Below, piece by piece: positions 21,900-32,456 of a stretch of 64,000 nucleotides of DNA. This stretch comes from Odiellus spinosus. Lineage: Eukaryota; Arthropoda; Arachnida; Opiliones; Phalangiidae. The notes beneath the pieces were generated by a model. It saw nothing but the letters and a program-made list of their open reading frames with translations. It was not told the origin of the DNA and made no database searches. The position numbers and the translations under genes are program-made. The first letter of the stretch is position 1. The number at the start of each line of letters is the position of its first letter. Where the stretch lies: assembly GCA_963920705.1 (NCBI GenBank), contig OY987225.1, forward strand, positions 17,935,492 through 17,999,491, read 5' to 3'.

Positions 21900-24116
21900 G
21901 TGCGTGTTAAACCAACGTTGAATAAGGTTCGCGAAATATTCTTCTGTGTCCGTAAAAGGAAATGCCTGAAGATTAGTAAAATAGTAACCATGGTAAGGAA
22001 CTATCGTAATACTACTGCCGATTCATTCGTAAATACTATCCAAAATAGGCTAAAACTAGAAATAGACAATATCACGGATGTCGATATGGCAGTTGTCAAA
22101 TTAAACTCTACAATTATTAATACATTAAATGAGCACGCCCCCTTGATAACAAGGAAAGTTAATCTTCACGACCCACCATGGTTAAGCCTCGAAGTAAAAC
22201 ATCTAATGCACCTTAGAGATGTATGCCTTAGGAAAAGCCGTATATCAGGCCAAAGACATTATGAAACCCAATATAAAATATACCGCAACCAAATAAATGA
22301 GAAAATACGATTGGATAAAGAGAACTACTTTTACAATAACATTAGGTTGGGCCAAAAAGATGCTAGCAATGCGTGGAGAACATTGAAGCCCTTTCTGAAG
22401 GCAAAAACACCTACTATTAATATGATCGAAGTCCATGGAAGAACCATTACAACGCCGCAGGATATTGCTACTGAATTCAGTACCTTCTTTACACCAACCA
22501 ACCACGATCAAGATAATAATATGCAAGATAATAATATGCAACCAAGAGATGAGCCCGATACAGGTGTAAACTTCAACTTTCGGGATATAACTGAAAAATC
22601 TGTTTTTGATTACCTGAGGAAGCTAAAAACTAATAAATCTACTGGACTTGATAACATTCCAGCTAAGCTGATCCAACCACTTGCAGGTATAATAACACCT
22701 TATTTAACCAAAGTAATCAACTTGTCATTTCAATCATCGAAGTTCCCGAACGAGTGGAAAAACGCCAAAGTGGTACCAATACATAAGAAGGGCTCTCGTA
22801 CTAGTATGGAAAACTATAGGCAGATTTCAATCCTACCATGCCTCTCAAAACCAATTGAGCACTTTGCATTGGGTCAGCTATACGAGTTCCTTACAACAAA
22901 CAACCATCTACATCGACTACAATCAGGATTTCGCCCAGGGTACTCGACTATTTCCAGTATCCTTTATCTATTGGAAACAATCATAAATTACTTAAGTCAA
23001 GGACAATTTGTGGGAGTATTGTTCGCTGATCTCAGTAAAGCGTTTGATACCGTCGATCATGAAATTCTATTAGCAACTCTCCAAACAAAAAACTTATCAA
23101 CCATGGCGCTAAACTGGTTCACATCCTATCTATCTAACAGAAAACAATCGGTGATTATTAATAGCGCAACATCTCCACCCGCACAAATCTCTAAAGGAGT
23201 CCCACAGGGTAGCATACTCGGACCAATGCTTTTTAATACTTATACCAGTAATGTTAACAAAACTCTAAAATCCAGCGTCTCAAATGAATACGCTGATGAT
23301 ACGGCTCTTATTAACCCAGCTCGTAGTATTGATGAGCTGGCTAAAATAATGCAATCTGAAGTTACACTGCTAAAAAGCGCACTTAACTCCAGAAATCTGC
23401 TGTTAAACGAAAGTAAAACTCAATTTATGGTGTTCTGCCCTAATGGCAAGCAGCTTCCAACTGAAGATTTTAACAAAATAGAGCAAACCTCCATTAAAAG
23501 GGTCTCCCACTATAGATATCTTGGAGTCCTGATAGACGATACGCTATCATGGAAGGAGCACATTGACTATGTCATAAAGAAAACGAATGGTAGAGTGGGT
23601 ATTCTCCGACCACTTCACTCCTCACTCTCCACTCCAGTATTGAGTTACCTCTATAAAGCCTTAATCCAGCCAATATTTACATACGGGGACATTTTCTATA
23701 ATTCAGCCAATATGTCCTATCTCAACAAAATCCAGGTGTCACATAACAATGGTGCCAGGTTTTGCACAAAGAGGAACAGACGCGCCTCAGCAACAACCAC
23801 GAGGAATGAGCTGGAATGGCTCACGCTAAACCAACTCTACCATTATAATTTGCTGGTGCTTATGTATAATATATCATGTAACAAATGTCCAGACTATCTG
23901 AACGAGTTCTTTAAAAAATCCGGAACACTTCATAGTTTTTCAACCCGTGGGGGCGACGTCAATTTCTTTGTGGAGCACTTGGGAACGACACTCCGGAAGA
24001 AAAGTACCAAACATCGCGGCATTAAAGCGTGGAACGAGCTAAAGAACTCCTTAAAATCACTTGACAATGGTGCAATGTTTAAAAAAGAAATCCTAAAAGT
24101 TGTAAAGAATCTTTGA
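21900..24116 (+). CDS. Reverse transcriptase of a 5'-truncated non-LTR retrotransposon (Jockey/CR1-like)
   Basis: An uninterrupted frame of 738 codons; the first ATG is at 21990, and an upstream GTG opens the frame. RT motifs: FRPGYST, FADLSKAFDTVDHE (about 375-388, catalytic Asp present), GVPQGSILGP (about 433) and YADD (about 464, the metal-binding pair). A thumb/connector region follows to a C-terminus ending VVKNL. The usual N-terminal apurinic endonuclease is absent; the first 150 residues correspond to the linker between endonuclease and RT. The usual YRPIS motif reads YRQIS here. It would copy element RNA at nicked DNA, but without the endonuclease and ORF1 this copy is probably not autonomous. 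Confidence 0.9.
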   Translation: MRVKPTLNKVREIFFCVRKRKCLKISKIVTMVRNYRNTTADSFVNTIQNRLKLEIDNITDVDMAVVKLNSTIINTLNEHAPLITRKVNLHDPPWLSLEVKHLMHLRDVCLRKSRISGQRHYETQYKIYRNQINEKIRLDKENYFYNNIRLGQKDASNAWRTLKPFLKAKTPTINMIEVHGRTITTPQDIATEFSTFFTPTNHDQDNNMQDNNMQPRDEPDTGVNFNFRDITEKSVFDYLRKLKTNKSTGLDNIPAKLIQPLAGIITPYLTKVINLSFQSSKFPNEWKNAKVVPIHKKGSRTSMENYRQISILPCLSKPIEHFALGQLYEFLTTNNHLHRLQSGFRPGYSTISSILYLLETIINYLSQGQFVGVLFADLSKAFDTVDHEILLATLQTKNLSTMALNWFTSYLSNRKQSVIINSATSPPAQISKGVPQGSILGPMLFNTYTSNVNKTLKSSVSNEYADDTALINPARSIDELAKIMQSEVTLLKSALNSRNLLLNESKTQFMVFCPNGKQLPTEDFNKIEQTSIKRVSHYRYLGVLIDDTLSWKEHIDYVIKKTNGRVGILRPLHSSLSTPVLSYLYKALIQPIFTYGDIFYNSANMSYLNKIQVSHNNGARFCTKRNRRASATTTRNELEWLTLNQLYHYNLLVLMYNISCNKCPDYLNEFFKKSGTLHSFSTRGGDVNFFVEHLGTTLRKKSTKHRGIKAWNELKNSLKSLDNGAMFKKEILKVVKNL

Positions 24117-24244
24117 CTTTATTACTATAATTTAATCTAAACTGACAAACTTTTAGTTTTTTAACTTAACAGGACCTCTTTGTAAATCAGCTTTGTCTGA
24201 AAGGGTAATCCTAAATAAAGCCTTTTATTATTATTATTATTATA
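21900..24244 (+). mobile_element. LINE copy, 5'-truncated, 3' (tta)n tail
   Basis: The RT frame is followed by a short 3' UTR (24117-24220), an aataaa (24213-24218) and a simple tail of att/tta units ending about 24243. Tails of short repeats are usual for this LINE group. The 5' boundary is not defined and no target duplication was found. Confidence 0.8.
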
Positions 24245-24375
24245 GGGGTCGAAATCATCGCCCGTTTTAGATCGTAAAGACGAAAACCGTTAGTAAGCCT
24301 AGGCTTATTCCGTTCCGCCTAAGGCTGGTCGCTGTTGCGGCGTCGCCCGTCTCCACGAAAAACGACGGCTAAGAG

Positions 24376-24656
24376 CAAGGAGGATCAGAGAAGGAGAGGA
24401 AATGTGGGGACGGCGCGGTTCCTACTGCGTCGGCCTAAACTCCCACTCTGGGAGAACGGGGGTAGAGACGTTTCGTGGTAAAATGTTGTCGCGTGGGTAA
24501 AACGAATCATTTATGAGACGCGCTAGCTAGCGACCACGTGACAACAGTTTACCTCGAGAATTTCCTATCCCCCCTTTCCACCCGAGTTGGAGGTTGGCTC
24601 TTCTCTCTCTAACTCAACGCAGCCCCACATTTCCTCTCCTTCTCTGATCCTCCTTG
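24376..24656. mobile_element. 281-bp MITE, CAAGGAGGATCAGA family, copy 1
   Basis: TIRs caaggaggatcagagaagga / tccttctctgatcctccttg; 7-bp duplication ctaagag (24369-24375, 24657-24663). Apart from four substitutions it is the reverse complement of the copy at 32176-32456. The core is itself nearly palindromic (ctcgaggtaaactgttgtca / gacaacattttaccacg). Confidence 0.92.
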
Positions 24657-25029
24657 CTAAGAGAGAGGAGAGAGCGTCACCGCTCTCCGTAGTCGTTGAT
24701 CGCCGGCCGATAGGCTTACGCGGAACGGAATAAGCACGAGCGCCGGGAGCGCGCCTAGGCTTTTTAACGCGGAAGGCCCGTTCCCCCGTAAAAGTCTTGA
24801 AGGTCTTCGCGAGCGAAGTGAAATTTGGTGATACCACTGTTTTAATTCGACAAAAAAGTATTAAGAAAGCCGCGGAAGGCAACTGAAAAATTATATAAAA
24901 GGAAAGAAAAACCGGATTTATCTTAAAATTAATTAAAAAATAATAAATACGAAAGCGAGGCTTATCTCCATTGGGAATACGGTATAGCAGTAGAAGAGTA
25001 TCTTGTACTACATATATGACTCCATTCGA

Positions 25030-25290
25030 TAACGCACGGTGGCGCTCTCATCCATAACCGCGGCACTTAAGAGAAATTTTCTCTATGGGGGCTTAGTATA
25101 ACATTACAAGTCCTGGTAGTAGTTTGTCGATGCCCTACATGCGAATCCAACTTTGTAGGGATCGGCGTTTGGATTATATTATCAGCTAATTTTGTGATTA
25201 TTTACGATTAACCTATTTTTTTTTCTTAATTTTATCGTTTCATAATTTCCGGCATTTTATACTTTATCTTTAAAAATATTATCTAAAAAA
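25030..25290 (-). repeat. Dispersed repeat, copy 2, with an AT-rich extension shared with 63440-63580
   Basis: 25095-25140 is the inverted partner of 21669-21712. 25160-25290 (ttgtgattatttacgattaa ... ttttatactttatctttaaa) is repeated in direct orientation at 63440-63580. Together they suggest one longer dispersed element, now fragmented. Confidence 0.55.
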
Positions 25291-25839
25291 AAATCACACC
25301 GTTTTGTCTAACGGTTTAACGTTAAAAAATATGATATGTTCTGGTAAACCGTTTATCGATTGGGCAAAGGCTCAGGAAATTTCGCTTTTTCGAATACTTA
25401 GGGTGAAACCATTGACTGAATGAATCGGACTCACACCATCGTCATTCGTAATAAACCTTCTTGGCTACTTGAAGGCATAATTTAATTTGTGATATTGCAT
25501 ATTTTCGAAAGCTACAAAATTGCCCTGCATTCTCTAATACGAGGTGGCGCTAGTGAGCTATGAAGAATCTATCCAAAACTGGTCATGTGAGACGCGGCTT
25601 TCCAGTTGGTTGGTTTATTTGTTGTTCAGGTGTATTGGATACCAATGGCGTCGCTCCTGAAAGGAGATGCATGCATGCATAATTGGAGCCTCCATGGTCA
25701 AATTATATTTGTGAGGGGCTCTACAAAATCGAAGCTGCCGTCGCTTTCATGGTGAAATAAAACTAAAATTTAATTCATACGAGAGGTGGCAGTACCTTTA
25801 ATTGGGTGCGATTGCCATTACATTTTTCGTTCCTTACAG

Positions 25840-25997
25840 ACAGCGATAATAATATGGTTACTAAGAAAATAGGGGAAAGAGTGTACTACTTATACCGCCA
25901 GAAGATCGAGTACCGTTTGAGGGATAAATTTTTCTCTTTTCGTGTTCTTCCACCCTTCCCCGAGGGCATCCTCACAGTTGTGCTTAAATACACGTGA
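25840..25997 (+). CDS. Orphan terminal exon candidate (SDNNMVTKKIGERVYYLYRQ...)
   Basis: The acceptor cgttccttacag leads in phase 1 into 51 codons ending EGILTVVLKYT and TGA at 25995-25997. The phase fits the donor at 21829. The product is basic and shows no recognised domain. Poly(A): an AATAAA near 26381 is the first seen. Confidence 0.35.
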
Positions 25998-26024
25998 CCA
26001 AGAACAAAAGCCTCTAGGACTAGT

Positions 26025-26228
26025 CTAGTCGTCCATTTGCCCAGTAGAAAACACCTCCTTATAGGCCTTATCTGCTCTAAAATTTGCCCATTTAAAATCA
26101 TCTTCCCTTATGCATACAGCCTCGCTTTGACTGTACGATTTATTATGCTCAATATCGTCTGGTAAGCAAGAAAAGAAGTCGACTTTAAAGGGGCTTTCAA
26201 AATCACAGATAGTTCCTTTAAAGAACAT
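26025..26228 (-). CDS. Short open frame, intact copy of a dispersed coding-like fragment
   Basis: 67 codons (MFFKGTICDFESPFKVDFFS ... FRADKAYKEVFSTGQMDD). The middle is similar at protein level to 15702-15858, where the frame is broken by a stop. Function unknown. It could be a piece of a transposon protein or an exon of a repeated gene; there is no clear partner exon. Confidence 0.35.
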   Translation of the reverse strand: MFFKGTICDFESPFKVDFFSCLPDDIEHNKSYSQSEAVCIREDDFKWANFRADKAYKEVFSTGQMDD

Positions 26229-26404
26229 GATTTAGCCCGTATGAAGGCTTATGATCTAGCTTAGGCCGATTAAGGAAAAACTAGCAGATCACGTGGAGAC
26301 AAGCCTAACAATTTCTCTACGTGTTGAGGCCAATGTTCTACAAACTATCTCGGTAGAAGAGATCAAACCTGAACCGTTCAAATAAATTTTACTTAATTAT
26401 AAAA

Positions 26405-29400
26405 TTACCTCGCAACATTGCTTTTTGATTCCAATTTAATTGGGCCACATGGTATTTTTTTCGGATTGTGCACTGGCTGGTGACAACTCGAGATAGCAGG
26501 GGCTAATTTGGCTCTCCCACCGCTTCGGTGTGGGTGACCCCTTGCGAATATCCCATCTGGGTCTTCCATTGGATAATCCTTTTTAAGTTTATTTATTAGT
26601 TCGGAACGTGAGCAATCGACTTTCAAAGAATCGAGTTGTTCTTTTGGCACTTTATCGTTATTATTTTCAACAAATTTGGCGAGGTTTCGGCCACGAGACT
26701 GCTTTTTCGATTTACTATTTACTTGTTTTTCCACACTTTGAATGAAGTTCTCGAAACAATCGCTGTCAACCGAATATCCTTCGTTTACATTTTGAAAAGC
26801 TGTATCTCGAAATTTGGCGTTATTTGCCCTTGTGATATTTCCGACGAACATGTTCTTTTTATCTTCGTTACTAGTACGATTGGCGCCGTTCAAAATACCG
26901 TTATTTTCGACGGCTTCGAGCGATCGATGTTCGTCACCGGAAGATCTTCCTCCTTCTGGTTCCGGTCTAGGAGCGTTAGCGGCGACTGTGTTCAGGCGCT
27001 TTTGCTTCGACTTGGTGTTCGACGGCTTTTGAGATTTCTTTTTCCTGAGCCATTTGCTCATTCCGGTGGATTGGGGCCATTGCGGTATATCGGGCGAGCT
27101 GGCCGTGGTTGACGAAGACATTTGAAACTCAACGCTATCGTTGATATCGAACATTTCCGCGCCGTTCTTCACCTGTTTTTGAATGGGAGGAGAATTAGTG
27201 ACTCGTTGTACCGGAGTAATTGGAGAGTGCGAAGGAATGTATGGTAAAGACCTGGACTCTCGTTCGCCAATTTCAGCACCGTCCCATTCGAAAGACGGGT
27301 CCTCGTCGTTTAACATCTTCAGCTGGTATCGGATGTTGATTTTCTCCCGGTCTCGCCTTTTGCGAAATTCTTCCTCGACTTTGTTCATCCACTGAATCTC
27401 TTTTTCCCTTTGCAATTCTCTTTGCGCGACCTCATGATTCAATTTTTCTTCCATCTTTTTCTTCTCTTCCCGTCGGATAGTATTCTGATACGAAAATTTG
27501 TTTTTCTTCTTCATTTTCGTGATCTTATTCTCTTTAATCAATTCAATTTGAGGTTTAACGGCGCGTATTTCCGGTTCTTCGTTGTTGTAGTCATCGAGTG
27601 TTTCGGAAACGAGTCTTTCGTTAACGGTCTCTCGACCGCGTGAGTTGAGCATATTTTCCGAAGGAGAATGCCTGATGACTAAGGGTTTTTCAAGTTCGTT
27701 GTTTATGGCTGGAGTGCTTCGACTTAGCGACCAATTAGTGTCAAGGTTCGAGGGCTCCTCGACTACCTTTAGCTTTAGACCCAAAACCTTTTTCAAGCTT
27801 CTTAAACTATTAAAATGTTGTCCGCCGTTGCTACCCTTTTTCTTTTTCTTTTCGACATTCTTTTGATTGTCAACGGGCTTGATTTTTAATTGATACGTTC
27901 CGTCCACCTCGGTTGGCTGGCGTCCGGAAAATATACCGTACGGAAACGATTGTTTGGTTCGAGTTACATGTTCCAAAGACGTATCCGTCCAATAGTGTTG
28001 GTTCTTCGCGCCACTTTCTTCCTGCTGGAAGTGTTCGACGCTACCCAAATCCGAATCGTCCAACAGATCTTGTTGCGGTATCCAGTTGCTGGTAGGGTAA
28101 CGCGGAGAATGCTGGGGAGACGCCGTACGACCTACACCAGGTTTTCGCGTTTGATGAGTTAAAGGAATTTCTCGCCGGTCATTATTTGGCAAAGGACTAC
28201 CGGCGTCCGGTGATATTCCGGAATCGGTGCATCTTTCAATGGTGGATCTTCGTGGGGCGACGGGTAATTGAGAGTGCCGTATTCTCTCTTCGACAACTTC
28301 GCATTCGTCGCTGCTTAGGTCCGAGAAATACGAGGGTTGCGGTTGATCGATGACTAAATTTTTCCAGGCTTGTGTTGGAGAAAACTGGGGTATCTGTAGA
28401 TTTTTTCTGGGTAGTGTGGGCCTCATCAAAGCTCCAATTTCATAGTCATCTTTCAGTGACTCGCTCGAGGAAGAATATTCCGATTCGGTATTTGAAGACG
28501 TTCTTTCGTTGCGAGCGTTTTTCGCAACTTTTTCCGCGTATAAATTATTTTCAATTTGATTTAAATTTCGAGATCGTTTCTTCTGCTCTTGTTCCAAATA
28601 AATCTCTTTCGCTAAACTATCTCTATGTTCTAGGGCGGAATGTTTATTGTTCGCCCAAAGTCCTTGATGCGATTCTTTCTTGGACGATTGCAACTTCTCT
28701 TGAGTGTTTTTCATAATCCATTTTCCATTCTCTCCACTTTTAATTAACTTTGGATCTTGTTGTTGTTCCGTGTGGCGTTTGAGCTCTTTTTCCGTTAGTC
28801 CGATGGTGTTAACTAAGTTGTAGTCGTCACGATCTGTTTTTGACGGTTTTTCAATCCAGTCTGACTTTGGAACTATTCTTATGTCAATCTGACTGTTACT
28901 TGTTGACTCGTTTATCTGAAATCTACGCAATTTAACTCCAGATTCCGCGGGTTTACTTTCGTTATTCCATCCTGTTTGATTCGTCTTGTAGCGAATTTCG
29001 TTGAGAGAATATGATAACGGTTCTTCAACATCCTGGTAGTCTGGTTCGCACTTTTCCTCGTGTCTTTTACGCATCTCTTCGGACCACGCCGCTTTCACCT
29101 GATCAGACTGGCAGTTACCAAAGATAGTTGGAGAAGCGATGGCCGAAGAGTCAATGCACAAATTTCTCTCTAACAATCCTGACTTTTTCTTTACGGCGGC
29201 CATGATCTCCTCTTGGAACGACTTGTTCAGATTTGGCTTCCTATCTTTCGCGTTAGAGGGTTCAGGTTTCTTTTTAATGTGTTCCGCCAATTTTTGGTTG
29301 TACGAATTACGGCTATCAAATATGGCGGTTAACGGCGCGGCCTTGGTTTCTAGATCGCCATAGCTCTTTCTATGAAAATCCATTCGACCCAGAGCTGGCC

Positions 29401-30961
29401 TTGTTAACGAAATTAAAATTGGTTCTTCGTTCGTCTCTTCGTTGCGAAGATCGGAAGAACTCTTGCTTGTTTTGCTCTTCGTATGCCCACGCTTTTTCTT
29501 TTCATAAACAGCGGACTGTGGATCAGTGGCGCTTGGCTCGTTTGGTGGTGGCGGGGGTGGTGGAGGAGCCGGACTCTTTGATTTTAAAGGCATCGGTTCT
29601 ATTTTACTTTTACTTCGGCCTGATTTTCTGTAATGGCAAAACATGGGTATCTTATCCAAATCTCTTGGTAAAGTATTGCATAAAGGTGGTTCAGGAGCTC
29701 GGCTTTTCTTTCTGGACTTTATTTTGGCTTTGCTTGGACTAACAGCGATTATGCTCTTGGACGGATGACGCTCACTGTCTCCTCCAATATCGTTTCTTTA
29801 AAATTAAAGTAAAAAGAAAAAAAAATGTTATTTATAAAATTATTTATGTTGAATTTTTGAGAATTAAACTTCATGGCAGGTATAGAAAAACGCACGGAGA
29901 TTACGGAGTTGGCTCTTTATTGACAAAAAACCTGAGCTTTTTCGCACATTTGCATTTTAATTAACACTAAACTCCGTGCTTTTCTTCTTTTTAAATATAC
30001 ATAAAGATTTTCAAATAATATTTAGAAATTATGTTCATTGAGTGACGAAAGCGACAGTGGGTGAGGAACACAGCGGTGGGGAGGAAAGCGATGGTAGAGA
30101 GTAACCCGGTAGAAGCTGAGGAACGTGGCATGAGATGAGCAACACAACAGTGAGCAAGGAACGCGACAGTGTGCGAGGAACGCGGCAACTGCGAGGAACG
30201 CGGCAATTGCGAGGAACCCGACAGTGGAGAGGAAAGCGACAGCGCGTGAAGAAGGCGACGGTGAAGGAGAATGCGACAGTGGAGAGGAAAGCGACAGCGC
30301 GTGAAGAAGGCGACGGTGAAGGAGAATGCGACAGTGGAGAGGAACGCAAAAGTGAAGGCATCGCGGCAGTGCGTAAGGAACGTCACAGATGCGTCAATGG
30401 GAAGGAACGCGACATCTGGAAGCGACGCGGCAATTGGGACCAACGGACGACAGTTGACGGGGACAGGCAAAGTGGTAAGATAGGGCAACCAGAAAATATA
30501 ATAATTAAACCTCGAATTAGACTAATAACAAATTATACCAACCGAATCATACTATGAACGATATCGGGATCGCTGTGAGACTTTCGATGGCCGTATAGCA
30601 TTTGACTGTCAGCTCCAGGCGTGTCGGGCCCCGTCGTATCGCTGCTTTCATTCAAGTCATTAGAGTAGTCCCCGTCTTCGAAGCTCTCGTTCCTTCGTTC
30701 CCTTTCCTGGGCTAGAAGAGCCAATTTTCTGCCGCTGATGGTTCCGCCACTTAGTAAGATATGCCCATTGTCTGTCATTCGCAGCCTCTGTCCGGCTACG
30801 GGCGGAGGAAGTACTCGGTTTTCTGGGCTGGCAAATTTGGTGGCTCCTCCGCTCCATCGTCGTCTCTCTTTCGCGAGTTTTCTGGCTCCAAATCCTCGAT
30901 TTTCGCCCAGTGGTGTGAAAGGACTAGAGGACCGGAGCTGAACTCCTTGCGAGTTTCCCAT
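26405..30961 (-). CDS. Large, mostly disordered protein, two exons, N-myristoylation-type start
   Basis: Exon 1 30961-30543 starts ATG GGA AAC TCG (MGNSQG, a good N-myristoylation consensus) in context caccaATGG and ends in phase 2 (donor gttggt). Exon 2 runs 29795-26405 after acceptor ttttaaag. Joined they read in frame for 1269 codons to TAA at 26407-26405. Features: Ser/Pro-rich low complexity; KSHSDPDIVHSM near 130; eight prolines near 217-225; a lysine-rich patch (EKKKKKGSNG) near 781; a charged, probably coiled-coil segment (RREEKKKMEEKL ... RKRRDREKINIRYQL) near 911-968; basic C-terminus. This fits a membrane-anchored scaffold or cytoskeletal adaptor, which is inference; no named family recognised. 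A donor-like gtaatt overlaps the stop codon, so a further 3' exon is possible. Confidence 0.8.
30040..30480. repeat. GC-richer degenerate tandem repeats in the intron of the - strand gene
   Basis: gaggaacgcggcaa/gaggaaNgcgacag motifs recur throughout. One 55-bp unit (acagtggagaggaaagcgac ...) is repeated almost exactly at 30221 and 30276, with the start of a third copy at 30331. Open frames on both strands here are repeat artefacts. Confidence 0.8.
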
Positions 30962-31008
30962 TGGTGATTTTCCTCAAAAATATTTGGGTAATTTCCTATC
31001 CATTTGAT
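30962..31008 (-). promoter_or_regulatory. 5' UTR part of the - strand gene, with a 9-codon upstream frame
   Basis: The acceptor ctttctgtttttcag precedes 31008, so an upstream non-coding exon is expected. The 47-nt leader contains ATG GAT AGG AAA ... TTT TGA, a nine-codon upstream frame in the same reading frame as the main start. It may reduce translation of the main frame. Confidence 0.55.
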
Positions 31009-31406
31009 CTGAAAAACAGAAAGAAAGTGATTTAGTATTTGACTCAAAAATATTTATGATTGTATTAGTTTCGGTAGTAGAAGTGTAGAAGGTATCTCCA
31101 TTAGGAATTAGGTTCCTTTCAAGCTTGTCACTAATAATAAACCTAATAATAAAATTGACAGTAAAATTATACTTTTACTTTCACTTTGAGTCTAAAGGTA
31201 GGAATGGATTGAGGGGTATATTTACAACTTTACACGGGTTGGGACGGAGGAAAAAGCTACGAAAATATCTGTAATGGGCCTTAACTCTGAAGTAGCAGTT
31301 CTTTTTTTTTTAAATAGTCTAGGGCCCTCTTCGAAGCTACTTCTATACTGGCTTATCTTATCGCCATCTTATAGCGTGATTGAACATCTTAAGTTTGAAG
31401 TTGAAG

Positions 31407-32142
31407 CAGGGCCGTATTAAGCGATTTGGTGCCCGGGGGCAAAAATTATACACGTCTCCTAATTTGAAAATCTGACATTCATCGCGCTTTCACTCAGGGG
31501 AAAGACTTTAATTCAAACCATAAATCGTTAGGTGCGGCCCTATTTGGCTAGCGCCCGGGGGCAGGTTCACCTTCTGCCCTCATCTTAATCCGATTTGGGT
31601 CCACTTGATCGACTCCCAAATGATCGACAAGAGGTCCACTTGATCGACACCCAAATGATCGACTCACAATTGATCGACTCCCAAATGATCGACAAAGGGT
31701 CCACTTGATCGACTCCCAAACGATCGACAAAGGGATCAAATGATTGATGCCTAATCCCAAATTACCGACAACAAAGGGTGCATTTGATCGTTTCCCAATT
31801 GGTCAACTTCGTAATAACGATTATAAATAGATTAAACAACCTAACCTAACCCTAACCTAACCTAACAAACGAGTACTCTGACCCCATTTTCACGGAATAA
31901 TTATTATTTGAATTAGTTCTTATTTATATACCATAATTTAACCTTTAATAGTTTCTTGCAAAAAAACTTTGACCTATACTCGTTACTCGCTAAAAAACTG
32001 GGCTGTCGATCAATTGGAATGGCTTGTCGATCAAATGGGAGTCGATCAAATGGGAGTCGATCAAACGGTAGTCGATCAAACGGACTCCTTGTCGATCAAT
32101 TGGAAGTCGAGCAAATGAACCTAAGCCCTTAAGCCAGCCCTG
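31407..32142. mobile_element. 736-bp non-autonomous hAT-type element rich in inverted GATCGAC repeats
   Basis: Ends CAGGGCCGTATTAAGC / CTTAAGCCAGCCCTG with a perfect 8-bp duplication agttgaag (31399-31406, 32143-32150). Inside, ttgatcgactcccaaatga-type units fill 31600-31760, and the reverse units (gtcgatcaaatgggagtcga) fill 32005-32110. Such subterminal repeats are typical transposase-binding arrays in hAT elements. No transposase frame. Confidence 0.88.
31838..31867. repeat. Short CCTAA telomere-like stretch inside the hAT element
   Basis: Five cctaa units, one expanded to ccctaa. This is the arthropod-type (TTAGG)n motif read on the other strand. It is too short to be a telomere and lies at the centre of a transposon. 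Confidence 0.75.
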
Positions 32143-32175
32143 AGTTGAAGTATAATTATGGCTGGTCACCGCAGA

Positions 32176-32456
32176 CAAGGAGGATCAGAGAAGGAGAGGA
32201 AATGTGGGGCTGCGTTGAGTTAGAGAGAGAAGAGCCAACCTCCCACTCGGGTGGAAAGGGGGGATAGGAAATTCTCGAGGTAAACTGTTGTCACGTGGTC
32301 GCTAGCTAGCGCGTCTCATAAAGGATTCGTTTTACCCACGCGACAACATTTTACCACGAAACGTCTCTACCCCCGTTCTCCCAGAGTGGGAATTTAGGCC
32401 GACGCAGTAGGAACCGCGCCGTCCCCACATTTCCTCTCCTTATCTGATCCTCCTTG
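32176..32456. mobile_element. 281-bp MITE, CAAGGAGGATCAGA family, copy 2
   Basis: Same ends as the copy at 24376-24656 but in opposite orientation; 7-bp duplication ccgcaga (32169-32175, 32457-32463). Only four differences from copy 1, so recent movement or gene conversion. Confidence 0.92.

Noticed and set aside
26636-29363. Many + strand frames of 70-158 codons
   Set aside because: They are antisense shadows of the large - strand exon.
29991-30557. Frames of 165, 140 and 108 codons on both strands
   Set aside because: They arise from degenerate tandem repeats in the intron of the - strand gene.
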